This document shows, in pieces, positions 25,651 through 34,217 of a stretch of 64,000 bases of DNA. Each line of letters starts with the position of its first letter. Position 1 is the stretch's first letter. The notes below the pieces were generated by a model, which had not been told where the DNA came from, did no database searches, and saw only the letters and a program-made list of their open reading frames with translations. Location: the NCBI RefSeq assembly GCF_030150155.1, contig NZ_JASLGR010000044.1, positions 1-64,000 on the forward strand, given 5' to 3'. This DNA is from Nocardioides sp. GTDB taxonomy: Bacteria; Actinomycetota; Actinomycetes; Propionibacteriales; Nocardioidaceae. A program made the position numbers and the translations under genes.

Positions 25651-27125
25651 GCCATTCCTCCTGACTCGACCGCCACCTCCAGCGGCGGTTCACTCTCCTC
25701 GACGATCACGGGGTGCCGCGCGGCGTGCTTGCCCAGCAGCGTGCAGCAGACCACCGCGACCACGGCGATCCCGACGCCCAGCGCCCCGCCGACCTCGTAA
25801 CCCAGCCGGGTCGAGTGGCCGGCCGCGTCGGCGAAGCCCTGCTGGACCGCCAACGCCAGCGCACTGCCCAAGGAGAAGCCGAGGAAGCGCATCACCATGT
25901 TGAGGCTCATCGAGCTGCCCGTCTCGGCGGCGGGCACGAAGCGCAGCATCAGCCACGGGATCGAGTTGAACGTCAGACCGCTGCCCAGCCCGGCGAGCAC
26001 CATCATCACGATCACCATCGGGACCGAGGCCGGTGCCAGCCACAGCAGCAGGTTGGCCGAGCCGAAGAGTGCGCAGCCCAGCGGCAGCAGCCGGTCGGGG
26101 CCGATCACGGAGGCGAGGCGGAGCGCGGTGCGATTGCCGATCACTCCGGCGACGGCGTACGGCAGCATCATCGATCCGGCCAGGGCGACCGAGTGGTCGA
26201 GGCCGTAGCCGTGGCCCTCGGGGGTCTGGACCAGGACCATCACCAGGGCGAAGTCGAGGTACATGCTGGCACCGGCGAGCAGCGCCGCCATGTGCGCCGC
26301 GGCGACGCCCGGGTGGGTCGCCAGGGTGAGGTCGACCAGCGGGAAGGCGGCCCGACGCAGCCAGGCGATGCAGGCCACGACCAGCAGGATCGCCGCAGCC
26401 AGGACGGTGATCGTCGGCGCGGCGAGGTAGCCCCAGTGGTCGGCCTGGCTGATCGCGAGCAGCAACGCGAAGGTGCCACACCCCAGCAGCAGCGCCCCGA
26501 GCCAGTCCACCTGGCTGGGCGCCGGCTCGTCGCTCGGCGGCACCGTCACGATGGCGACCACCAGCGCCACCAGGGTCAGCCCCAGACCGAGCCAGAAGGC
26601 GCCCTTGACCCCGGCGACCTCCGCGGTGAAGGCGGTGACCGGGAAGCCGAGACCGGCAGCGATCACGCCCGCCACCGAGATCGCCGCGATCGCACCACGC
26701 CGACGCTCGGGCGGCAGCGCGTCGCGCGCGACAGCGAAGACCAGCGGGCTCAGCCCCAGGCCGATGCCCTGCAGCGCACGGCCGGCGATCAGCAGCGCGA
26801 TGCCCAGCGGCAGCGCCGCGAGCAGACCACCGAAGGAGACCAGTGCCAGCACCCCGATGATCACCGGCTTGCGCCGCGCCCCGGCTCCGAGGCGACCCAC
26901 GATCGGGGTGGCGACGGCACTGGTCAGCATCCCCGAGGTCAGCGCCCACTGCGCAGTGCGCAGCCCGACGTGCTCGGTGCTCGCGATCGACGGGATGATC
27001 GGTGCTCCCAGGGAGCCGATCACACCGGTCACCATCGCCAGGATGATGAGGCCCGGGACGACGAGCTTCTCGCGCTGCGCGGTGGTGCCTGGCACAGGGT
27101 CTCCGTTCTTCAGGGGGCTGGTCAC
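25647..27125 (-). CDS. MFS transporter, DHA2-like
   Basis: A 492-residue membrane protein with about 14 hydrophobic segments. It has VGRLGAGARRKPVI in the motif A position, then GRALQGIGLGLSPLVF and FNSIPWLMLRFVPAAETGSSMSLNMVMRFLG. It is probably a substrate or metabolite exporter. I use GTG 27125, which overlaps the ligase stop as GTGA. A GTG at 27095, with GGAG five bases upstream, is an alternative giving a protein ten residues shorter. Its closest relative in the window is the exporter at 18195. Confidence 0.83.
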   Translation of the reverse strand: MTSPLKNGDPVPGTTAQREKLVVPGLIILAMVTGVIGSLGAPIIPSIASTEHVGLRTAQWALTSGMLTSAVATPIVGRLGAGARRKPVIIGVLALVSFGGLLAALPLGIALLIAGRALQGIGLGLSPLVFAVARDALPPERRRGAIAAISVAGVIAAGLGFPVTAFTAEVAGVKGAFWLGLGLTLVALVVAIVTVPPSDEPAPSQVDWLGALLLGCGTFALLLAISQADHWGYLAAPTITVLAAAILLVVACIAWLRRAAFPLVDLTLATHPGVAAAHMAALLAGASMYLDFALVMVLVQTPEGHGYGLDHSVALAGSMMLPYAVAGVIGNRTALRLASVIGPDRLLPLGCALFGSANLLLWLAPASVPMVIVMMVLAGLGSGLTFNSIPWLMLRFVPAAETGSSMSLNMVMRFLGFSLGSALALAVQQGFADAAGHSTRLGYEVGGALGVGIAVVAVVCCTLLGKHAARHPVIVEESEPPLEVAVESGGMA

Positions 27126-28681
27126 TGCGGCGCGGCCCAGGTCACCGCGAGCTCGCGGAGCCTGCTGCGAGCCAGCTTGCCGGTGTTGGTTAGGGGCAGC
27201 TCGTCGACCAGGTGGTAGGCCTGGGGAGCCTTGAACGCCGAGAGGTGCTCGCGCGCGAACCGGTCCAGCTCGTCCACGTCGAGTCCGGTGCCGCGCCCGA
27301 CCACGAACGCCACCAGGCACTGGCCGCGACGCCGGTCGGGGATGCCGGTGACGGCTACCTGGATCACGTCGGGGTGGGAGGCGAGCACCGTCTCCACGTC
27401 GCCGGGGTGCACGTTGAACCCCGAGACGATCAGCATGTCGCTGCTGCGACCCACGACGGTGATCCGGCCCTGGTCGTCGAGGAAGCCGAGGTCGCCGGTC
27501 TCGAACCAGCCCTCGTCGGCCTCGCGCAGCCGGGTGCCCTGGGGCAGGGCGATGTTGTAGCCGCGCACCGCCAGCCGACCGACCTCGCCGACCGGGATCG
27601 GGGCGGTCGGGGCGAGCGGGTCGTCGGCGCTGATCCGCATCTCGACGCCGGGCATCGGGCTCATCGGGGCACGCTCGGGGGCCGGCGTGGGGTGGCCCTG
27701 CACGGGGATCCGGCAGATCGCCACCGTGCCCGACGTCTCGGTCATCCCGTAGCCGATCACCAGTTCGGCGATCTGGAGTGCCTCGGCCACGCCGAGCAGC
27801 TCGCGTACGGCGACCAGCTGGCCGCCGGCGATCGCGATCCGCACGTGTGGCAGCGGCCCGGCGTCCTGGAGGTCGTGGTAGATCGTCGGCGGCCCCGCCA
27901 GCACGGTGACCTCCTCGGCCCCCACCACGGCGGCGAGCTGGTCGCGCTCGTACGCCGGCAGCAGCCGCAGCGACGCACCGGCGATCATCGCCACCAGCAG
28001 CAGGCCGTTGAACCCGAAGGAGTGCGCCAGCGGCACCGCGCCCAGGAACCTGTCGGTCTCGACGATCCCCATCACCTCGGTGACGTCGCCGTAGAGCCGG
28101 AGCAGCTGGCGGTGCGTCATCGGCACCGACTTCACCGCCCCGGTGGTGCCCGAGCTGGACAGCACCAGGGCCGGGGCGTCGGGGTCGATCAGCGGGAGCG
28201 TGGACGGCGTCGTGCACGTCGAAGGGGTCGAGGTCGCCGTTCCGGTCGAGGGGGTCGGGGCGGCCGAGGGCGTCGGGGCGGCCACGTCGGAGAGGCTCAC
28301 CGCCGGGATCACGTCGGTGTCGGGCAGGTCGTCGTCGTGGATCAGCAGGATCGGATCGATCGCCTCCAGCACGTGCGCCCGCTCCAGGCGGGAGGCACCG
28401 TGGCCGATCGGGACCAGCGCAGCGCCGCTGAGCAGCACGCCGAAGGCCGCCACCACCCAGCGGGTGGAGTTGCGGCCCTGCAGCGCGACCCGGTCCCCCG
28501 GGCCGATCCCACGCTCGCCCAGCAGGGCCGCGACGGCCGTGGCACGGGTGCCGAGATCGGCGTACGTCACCGTCGCCTCGCCGTCGACCACGACCGGTCG
28601 CCCGGCGTGGCTGCGTGCCCGCTCCAGGCACAGGTCGGCCAGCGTGGTGGGCGTGCCGAGCTCTCGCATAGGCGGAGTCAA
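27122..28681 (-). CDS. Acyl-CoA synthetase with Pro/Thr-rich insertion
   Basis: A 519-residue AMP-binding ligase. It has SSSGTTGAVKSVPMTH, GYGMTETSG, WFETGDLG, GRSSDMLIVSGFNVHP and the catalytic C-terminal NTGKLARS. Residues about 135-161 are a low-complexity insert (APTPSAAPTPSTGTATSTPS and onward), encoded by short tandem DNA repeats near 28200-28285. It sits just before the ATP motif. The start is TTG 28681, four bases after AGGAGG; an ATG four codons later is too far from it. First gene of the ligase-exporter-SDR operon, all with four-base overlaps. Confidence 0.84.
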   Translation of the reverse strand: MTPPMRELGTPTTLADLCLERARSHAGRPVVVDGEATVTYADLGTRATAVAALLGERGIGPGDRVALQGRNSTRWVVAAFGVLLSGAALVPIGHGASRLERAHVLEAIDPILLIHDDDLPDTDVIPAVSLSDVAAPTPSAAPTPSTGTATSTPSTCTTPSTLPLIDPDAPALVLSSSGTTGAVKSVPMTHRQLLRLYGDVTEVMGIVETDRFLGAVPLAHSFGFNGLLLVAMIAGASLRLLPAYERDQLAAVVGAEEVTVLAGPPTIYHDLQDAGPLPHVRIAIAGGQLVAVRELLGVAEALQIAELVIGYGMTETSGTVAICRIPVQGHPTPAPERAPMSPMPGVEMRISADDPLAPTAPIPVGEVGRLAVRGYNIALPQGTRLREADEGWFETGDLGFLDDQGRITVVGRSSDMLIVSGFNVHPGDVETVLASHPDVIQVAVTGIPDRRRGQCLVAFVVGRGTGLDVDELDRFAREHLSAFKAPQAYHLVDELPLTNTGKLARSRLRELAVTWAAPQ

Positions 28682-28742
28682 GCAGCCTCCTCAGATCGGT
28701 GAGCGTGATGTTCCCACTGGGCTGCACCACACCCGGAGGTGA

Positions 28743-28774
28743 CGGGATCGGGGCCTGGGACGGCCCCGATCCCG
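28743..28774. terminator. Terminator hairpin after the BVMO-SDR operon
   Basis: CGGGATCGGGGCC (28743-28755) pairs perfectly with GGCCCCGATCCCG (28762-28774) through a six-base loop. It lies 26 bases beyond the stop of the minus-strand SDR gene at 28801. Confidence 0.8.
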
Positions 28775-28800
28775 CCCTCTGACCGAACAGGCGGGCCAGG

Positions 28801-29520
28801 TCAGGCGGTGGCGCCGCCGTCGACGACGAAGTCCGAGCCGGTGCAGTAGCTGGCCGCGTCACTGGCCAGGAACGCCACCAGGGCCGCGACCTCGTCGGAG
28901 GTCCCCCGACGCGGGATCGGCAGGTGGCTCAGGTCCATCGTGCTGCCCGAGATCATCGGGGTGTCGACCGAGCCCGGGCAGACGCAGTTGACCCGGATCC
29001 CGGCCGGTGCCAGCTCGCGTGCAGCCGACCGGGAGGCACCGCGCAGGCCCCACTTCGAAGCCGAGTACGGCAGCGCGCCGCCGTGGCCGCGTACCCCCGA
29101 GATCGAGGCGACGTTGACGATCGAGCCGCCCGCCGGCATCACCGGGGCGACGGCCTGCATCCCGAGGATCGGGCCGACCAGGTTGATGTCGAGCAGCCGG
29201 CGCAGGTCGTCGGCGGGCCAGGTCAGCAGGTCACCCGTGCGGTAGACCCCGGCGTTGTTGACCAGGATGTCGATCCGGCCGTGCTCGGCCACGGTCGCCG
29301 CCACCACCCGCTCCCAGTCCTGGGCCGAGGAGATGTCGTGCTGGTGCACGCTCGTGCCCGGCACCCGGGCGGCCAGCTCCTCGAGCTCGTCGATCAGCAG
29401 GTCGGTGGCGACCACCCGGGCACCGAGCCGGGTGAGCAGCTCGACCTCGACGGCGCCCTGGCCGCGGGCCGCGCCGGTGACCAGCGCGACCTTCCCGCTC
29501 AGATCCATCAGCGCGCTCAT
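28801..29520 (-). CDS. SDR-family oxidoreductase
   Basis: A 239-residue SDR with TGAARGQGAVEV (cofactor loop), VNNAGVYRTG, IVNVASISGVRG, YSASKWGLRG and FVVDGGATA. Its ATG overlaps the BVMO stop by four bases. It is the third gene of an esterase-BVMO-SDR operon. In such pathways the SDR oxidises an alcohol to the ketone used by the monooxygenase, or handles the alcohol freed by ester cleavage; which applies here is unknown. Confidence 0.85.
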   Translation of the reverse strand: MSALMDLSGKVALVTGAARGQGAVEVELLTRLGARVVATDLLIDELEELAARVPGTSVHQHDISSAQDWERVVAATVAEHGRIDILVNNAGVYRTGDLLTWPADDLRRLLDINLVGPILGMQAVAPVMPAGGSIVNVASISGVRGHGGALPYSASKWGLRGASRSAARELAPAGIRVNCVCPGSVDTPMISGSTMDLSHLPIPRRGTSDEVAALVAFLASDAASYCTGSDFVVDGGATA

Positions 29521-31145
29521 GAGGCCATCACGAACCCGGCGTAGCCCAGGCTCTTCGTCTCCGCGCAGCGTTCGATGTAGGTGTGGAAGCCGGCGATGAA
29601 CGGCATGAAGACCCGGGGCTTGCCCTCGATGTTGGCCCCGCGATACCAGGAGTCGGCCTTGACGAAGAGGGTCTTGTGCGCCGCCTCGTCGACGTACGCC
29701 GTCCACTGCCGTGCCGCGTCGGCACGGGCCTCCACCTGGGTGTGGCCCTCGGCCACCGCGTGGTCGATCAGATCGAGGATCCAGTCCACCTGCTGCTCGG
29801 CGGCGAGCACCATGTTGACCAGCACCGACGGGCTGCCGGGGCCGGTCACGATGAAGAGGTTCGGCAGGTCGGGCACCGCGACCCCCAGCAGGGTCTGCGG
29901 TCCTTGCGCCCAGGCCTCGGCGATGGACGTGCCGCGCGGGCCGCGCAGGTTCATCCGGGTCATCGCACCGGTCATCGCGTCGAAGCCGGTGGCCAGCACC
30001 AGGACGTCGAGCTCGACGGAGCGGGCCTCGGTCTTGATCCCCCACGGCATGATCCGCTCGATCGGCTCGCGGCGCAGGTTGACCAGGTCGACGTGGTCGT
30101 TGTTGAACGTCTCGAAGTAGCCCGAGTCGGTGCAGATCCGCTTGGTCCCGATCGGGTGGTCGGTGGGCAGCAGGTCGTCGGCGACGGTCGGGTCGACGAC
30201 GATCGCGCGGACCTTCTCCTCGACGAACTCACGGGCCAGGTCGTTGACCCGCTGGTCGATGGTCTGGCCGGTGAAGGTCTTGCCGAACAGCACGCCACCC
30301 TCCTTCCAGCGTGCCTCGAAGGCGCTCCGGCGCTCGTCCTCGTCGATGTCCCAGATCGACCTCGGGTAGGCCTCGTGTGGGGTCCCGGCGGCGCCGGCGA
30401 AGGACTTCGCCCGACGCTCGCGGTAGGTCCGGCGCGCCTCGGTCTGCTCGTCCTCGGTGAGCGGCCGGTTGAACGCCGGCACCGAGTAGTTGGGCGTGCG
30501 CTGGAAGACCGTCAGGGCCGCAGCGTCGGCGGCCAGCAGCGGGACAGACTGGATCGCCGAGGAGCCGGTGCCGATCACACCGACACGCTTGCCGGTGACG
30601 TCGTACCCCTCCTCGGGCCACGACGAGGTCATCACGATGTCGCCCTCGAAGTCGTCCATCCCGGGGATCGGCGGCCGGTTCGGCGCCGAGAGGCTGCCGG
30701 TGGCGCAGATCAGCCAGCGGCCACGCAGCACGGTGCCGTTCTCGGTGGTGACGGTCCACAGTGCCGTCTCCTCGTCGAAGCTGCCGCCGTCGACGCGCTC
30801 GTTGAACCGGATGTGGCGGCGCAGGTCGTAGCGGTCGGCGACGTGCTCGACGTAGCGCAGGATCTCGGGCTGGGTGGCGTAGCGCTCGCTCCAGACCCAC
30901 TCCTGCTCCAGCTCGGGGTCGAAGGAGTAGCTGTAGTCGATGCTCTCCACGTCACAGCGCGCGCCCGGGTAACGGTTCCAGTACCAGGTGCCGCCCGGTC
31001 CGGGGGCCGCCTCCAGGCCGACCGTCACGTAGCCGCGCTGGCGGGCGCGGTGGACGGCGTACAGCCCGGCGAATCCGGCGCCGATCACGATGACGTCGAC
31101 CGGATCGCGGCTCACGTCCGGCTCGACGGGGGTGGGGTCACTCAT
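29517..31145 (-). CDS. Baeyer-Villiger-type flavin monooxygenase with altered fingerprint
   Basis: A 542-residue class B flavoprotein monooxygenase. FAD fold GAGFAG (22-27), the GTWYWNRYPGARCD block and the NADPH fold GTGSSA (192-197) are present. The type I BVMO fingerprint FxGxxxHxxxW reads F166-E-G-D-I-V-M172-T-S-S-W176: the signature His is Met, read directly from the DNA (ATG codon). Otherwise it is full length and closely parallels the BVMO at 40060. It likely oxidises a ketone to an ester or lactone. ATG 31145 overlaps the esterase stop by four bases. Confidence 0.87.
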   Translation of the reverse strand: MSDPTPVEPDVSRDPVDVIVIGAGFAGLYAVHRARQRGYVTVGLEAAPGPGGTWYWNRYPGARCDVESIDYSYSFDPELEQEWVWSERYATQPEILRYVEHVADRYDLRRHIRFNERVDGGSFDEETALWTVTTENGTVLRGRWLICATGSLSAPNRPPIPGMDDFEGDIVMTSSWPEEGYDVTGKRVGVIGTGSSAIQSVPLLAADAAALTVFQRTPNYSVPAFNRPLTEDEQTEARRTYRERRAKSFAGAAGTPHEAYPRSIWDIDEDERRSAFEARWKEGGVLFGKTFTGQTIDQRVNDLAREFVEEKVRAIVVDPTVADDLLPTDHPIGTKRICTDSGYFETFNNDHVDLVNLRREPIERIMPWGIKTEARSVELDVLVLATGFDAMTGAMTRMNLRGPRGTSIAEAWAQGPQTLLGVAVPDLPNLFIVTGPGSPSVLVNMVLAAEQQVDWILDLIDHAVAEGHTQVEARADAARQWTAYVDEAAHKTLFVKADSWYRGANIEGKPRVFMPFIAGFHTYIERCAETKSLGYAGFVMAS

Positions 31146-32182
31146 GCATTGCTCCTCGGAGGTACGTCGGTCGGGGCGCCGATCAGGGCGCCGATGTCGC
31201 TCCACAACAGGTCACGGGCGGCGGCCGCGGGGCCGAGTGCTCCGATCGTGATGAAGCCGTGGAAGAGCTCGGGGTAGTGCCGGTGCCGGGTGCTGACACC
31301 GGCCTCGCGCAGGGCGGTGACGTAGGTGCGGGCCTCGTCGCACAGCGGGTCGCGGCCGGCGGTGACCACGATCGCGGGCGGCAGGCCACTCAGGTCCTCG
31401 GCCAGCGGCGGGGCGACCAGCTGGACCGGATAGGCCAGCCCCTGGGGGAAGGTCGCGCTGGCCTGCGCACCGAGGTAGGAGCGCCAGTACCACTCCATCG
31501 CCGCCTGGGTGTTGAAGTGCTCGACGCCGTAGTCGCGGTAGCTCGCGGTGGTGAAGTCCGGGGCCAGGCACGGGTAGAGCAGCACCTGGGCGGCCAGGGC
31601 CGGACCGCGGCGGTCACGGGCCATCAGGGCCACCACGGCGGCCAGGTTGCCGCCCGCGGAGTCACCGGCGGTGAGCAGTCGTGCGGGGTCGATGCCGAGC
31701 TCGCCCGTGTGCTCAGCGAGCCAGGTGAGGGCGGCGTAGGAGTCCTCCGCCGCGGCCGGGGCCTCGTGCTCGGGGGCGAGCCGGTAGTCGACGGAGACCA
31801 CCACCGCGTCGAGGTGGCGGGCGACCCGGCGGCAGAAGCCGTCGTGGCTGTCGATGCTGCACAGCACGAAGCCGCCGCCGTGGAGGAAGAGGACGCCGGG
31901 GCGGGTGGTGCCTGCGGTTGTCTCGGAGTTGTTGGAGGTCGCTGCGGAGCGCGGGCGGTAGATCCGGACCCGGATCGGGCCGGCGGGGCCGGGGATCTCG
32001 CGGTCCTCCGCGTCGGCGTCGTCGAGGTTGTCGATCGGCTGGGCCCGGGCGGCGACCAGCGCTCGCGCCTCGGCTCCGCTGAGCTCCTGCACCGGCGGGA
32101 ATCCCCCGTCGAGCAGGGCCAGCCAGGTCTCCACCTCGCCGGCCACGGACTCGTGCACCACTCGCCTCATCGCGCCTCCCAT
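31142..32182 (-). CDS. Alpha/beta hydrolase, hormone-sensitive lipase family esterase
   Basis: A 346-residue esterase. The HSL oxyanion motif HGGGF, nucleophile in GDSAGGN, YRLAPEHEAPAA, the acid in TAGRDPLCDEA and the base in HGFI are all visible. It is the first gene of the operon with the BVMO, so hydrolysis of the BVMO-made ester or lactone is a strong inference. Start is ambiguous: ATG 32182 has AGGA four bases upstream; ATG 32170, four codons later, has GGAGG four bases upstream. A shared operator (32196-32216) is immediately upstream. Confidence 0.87.
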   Translation of the reverse strand: MGGAMRRVVHESVAGEVETWLALLDGGFPPVQELSGAEARALVAARAQPIDNLDDADAEDREIPGPAGPIRVRIYRPRSAATSNNSETTAGTTRPGVLFLHGGGFVLCSIDSHDGFCRRVARHLDAVVVSVDYRLAPEHEAPAAAEDSYAALTWLAEHTGELGIDPARLLTAGDSAGGNLAAVVALMARDRRGPALAAQVLLYPCLAPDFTTASYRDYGVEHFNTQAAMEWYWRSYLGAQASATFPQGLAYPVQLVAPPLAEDLSGLPPAIVVTAGRDPLCDEARTYVTALREAGVSTRHRHYPELFHGFITIGALGPAAAARDLLWSDIGALIGAPTDVPPRSNA

Positions 32183-32195
32183 TCGTTCCTTTTGA

Positions 32196-32216
32196 ACTAT
32201 TCCTAACCGAAATAGT
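32196..32216. promoter_or_regulatory. Shared operator, site A
   Basis: ACTATTCC-TAACC-GAAATAGT is an 8-5-8 inverted repeat with one mismatch, 14 bp upstream of the esterase-BVMO-SDR operon. It is the best copy of a motif also found at 38539, 43768, 53124 and 61394. Confidence 0.7.
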
Positions 32217-32265
32217 CCGAGGGGGCAAGAGGGTGTGTGCGAGAGGTCACATAGGTTCTAGAAGA

Positions 32266-32293
32266 TTTCGAGTCGATATGCTTCGAATCGAAA
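32266..32293. promoter_or_regulatory. Probable PadR autoregulatory operator
   Basis: TTTCGAGTCGA (32266-32276) and TCGAATCGAAA (32283-32293) form an 11-6-11 inverted repeat with one mismatch, 36 bp upstream of the padR-type gene. Its sequence differs from site A in the same divergent gap. Confidence 0.65.
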
Positions 32294-32328
32294 CCCTGTT
32301 CGTGGTTACGGACGAGTAGGATTCCGTC

Positions 32329-32976
32329 ATGGCCAGCGAACCCAGCCCCCTGCCGAAGCTCCGACCGACCAGTTGGGCCGTGCTGGGCCTGCTCTCCTTC
32401 GGGGAGGAGCTGTCGGGCTACGACCTCAAGAAGTGGGCCGACTGGAGCCTGCGGTTCTTCTACTGGGCGCCGTCCTACAGCCAGATCTACGGCGAGCTGC
32501 GCAAGCTCGAGGAGCTGGGCTTCGCCACCTCGCGGGTGGTCAGCGAGGACGACGTACGCGGGAAGCGGCTGTACACGATCACCGACGCCGGCCAGGAGGC
32601 CGTGGCCCGCTGGGCCGCCGAGGCGCCGGTCGAGCAGCCGGTGCTCAAGCACGGCGTCATGCTGCGGATGTGGCTGGGCCACGCCAGCGACCCCGACCAG
32701 CTCCGCGCGATGCTGACCGAGCACCGCGACATGTCGGAGAAGATGCGCATCCGCGCCGCCGCCGACGCCGCCGGCTCCTCGCACGAGCCCGGCTGGGCCT
32801 ACCCGGAGATGGTGCTCAACTGGTCGGAGCGCTACTACGCCGACGAGCGCGACCGCGCCGACGCGATGCTGGCCGACCTGGACGCCGTCCAGGCCAAGCA
32901 GAAGAAGTCCACGGCCGCCAAGCGCAGCACCACCGCGAAGCGGTCCTCCACGGACCTGCGCCAGCACCGCGCCTGA
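32329..32976 (+). CDS. PadR-family transcriptional regulator
   Basis: A 215-residue PadR protein. The N-terminal winged helix contains SWAVLGLLSFGEELSGYDLKKW, SYSQIYGELRKLEELG and the wing RGKRLYTITDAG. A C-terminal helical dimerisation domain follows, then a basic Lys/Ser/Thr tail (KQKKSTAAKRSTTAKRSS). It is divergent from the esterase-BVMO operon and preceded by a 28-bp palindrome. It may control that operon or only itself. Its stop is followed without a gap by repeat array II. Confidence 0.88.
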   Translation: MASEPSPLPKLRPTSWAVLGLLSFGEELSGYDLKKWADWSLRFFYWAPSYSQIYGELRKLEELGFATSRVVSEDDVRGKRLYTITDAGQEAVARWAAEAPVEQPVLKHGVMLRMWLGHASDPDQLRAMLTEHRDMSEKMRIRAAADAAGSSHEPGWAYPEMVLNWSERYYADERDRADAMLADLDAVQAKQKKSTAAKRSTTAKRSSTDLRQHRA

Positions 32977-33228
32977 CTTCCGGGTTCACCCCCGCCGAGA
33001 TCCGGGTTCGCAACGCGCGAGATCCGGGTTACCCACGCGCGAGATCCGGGTTCACCACCGCCGAAATCCGGGTTACTCACCGCCGAGATTCGGGTTACTC
33101 ACCGCCGAGATCCGGGTTCGCCACCGCGCCAGAACTGGTGCGGTGGCGAACCCGGATCTGAGCCGTGGCGAACCCGGAAGTCGAGCGTGGTGAACCCGGA
33201 AGTCGAGCGTGGTGAACCCGGAAGTCAG
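32977..33228. repeat. 22-bp repeat array II, two opposed halves
   Basis: Seven units run rightward from the padR-type stop (32977-33129), reading AGATCCGGGTTCACCACCGC-like. Four inverted units follow (33140-33228), ending across the stop codon of the ABC ATPase gene (33225-33227). An 11-base centre separates the halves. The whole space between the two convergent stops is repeat. Opposed halves can pair with each other, so this may also act as a terminator. Confidence 0.92.
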
Positions 33229-34217
33229 GCGTGGTGGCAGGCCACGAAGTGACCCGACCCGACGCCGTCCTCGCGGACCACCTCACGCAGCTGTGGCTCG
33301 GTGGTGGCGCACTTCTCGGTGGCGAGCGGGCAGCGAGTGCGGAACCGGCAGCCCGAGGGCGGGTTGAGCGGCGAGGGCAGCTCGGCCGTGGTGGCGGTGA
33401 CCTTGTCGGCGCCACCGGCCAGGTGGGCCTCGGGCACCGAGGCGAGCAGCAGCTGGCTGTACGGGTGCCGGGCCTGGGTGGCCAGGTCACCCGAGGGCAC
33501 GATCTCGCAGACCTTGCCCAGGTACATCACCATGATCCGGTCGCTGATGTTCTTCACCACCGCCAGGTCGTGGGCGATGAAGACCATCGAGAGCCGGTAG
33601 CGCTTCTTCGTCTCCTCCAGCAGGTTGAGGATCTGTGCCTGCACCGAGACGTCGAGGCTGGAAACCGGCTCGTCGCAGATCAGCAGCTCGGGGTCGAGCA
33701 TCAGCGCCCGCGCGATGCACAGCCGCTGGCACTGACCGCCCGAGAGCTCGTGCGGACGCCGGTCCCAAACCGACTCCGGGTCCAGGCCGACGGCCGAGAG
33801 CACCTCACGGATCTGGTCGTCGGTGACCTGCTCGCCCCGGATCCGCGGCCCCTCGGCGACCAGGTCCTTGACCCGACGGCGCGGGTTCAGGGACGAGACC
33901 GGGTCCTGGAAGATCATCTGCATCCCGGCCCGCTTGGTGCGCAGCTCCCGCTTGGAGATGCCGGTCAGCTCGACCCCGCGCAGCTGCACCGACCCGCCGG
34001 TCGGCGGCGGCAGCTGCATCAGGGCGCGGCCAGCACTGGATTTGCCGCAGCCCGACTCCCCCAGGATCCCCAGGGTCTCCCCGTCGATCACGTCGAAGCT
34101 GATCCCCGACACCGCGTGCACGGTGCCGCCGCCCTTGGCGGGGAACTCCACCGTGAGCCCCTCGACGCTGAGCACCTGGTCCTCGCCGCGCAGGTGCAGC
34201 GTCCCCGTTCCTGCCAT
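33225..34217 (-). CDS. Peptide/nickel-type ABC transporter ATP-binding protein (OppF/DppF-like)
   Basis: A 330-residue ATPase with Walker A GESGCGKSS, Q-loop QDPVSSLNPRR, signature LSGGQCQR, Walker B LLICDEPVSSLDV and the H-switch HD. A C-terminal oligopeptide-family extension with four Cys follows (GCRFRTRCPLATEKC and the CHHA end). That extension often holds an iron-sulfur cluster in this family. It shares one base with the preceding ATPase gene (TGATG). Last gene of the ADH-permease-permease-ATPase-ATPase operon. Confidence 0.92.
   Translation of the reverse strand: MAGTGTLHLRGEDQVLSVEGLTVEFPAKGGGTVHAVSGISFDVIDGETLGILGESGCGKSSAGRALMQLPPPTGGSVQLRGVELTGISKRELRTKRAGMQMIFQDPVSSLNPRRRVKDLVAEGPRIRGEQVTDDQIREVLSAVGLDPESVWDRRPHELSGGQCQRLCIARALMLDPELLICDEPVSSLDVSVQAQILNLLEETKKRYRLSMVFIAHDLAVVKNISDRIMVMYLGKVCEIVPSGDLATQARHPYSQLLLASVPEAHLAGGADKVTATTAELPSPLNPPSGCRFRTRCPLATEKCATTEPQLREVVREDGVGSGHFVACHHA

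Noticed and set aside
25647..28862. A 1071-codon reading suggesting a ligase-exporter fusion
   Set aside because: The N-terminal half is an out-of-frame shadow of the ligase at 27122-28681. The exporter homology starts only near 27125, at a GTG overlapping the ligase stop.
32977..33228. CRISPR array
   Set aside because: Units are directly adjacent without unique spacers, units vary, orientation flips in the middle, and no cas gene is nearby.
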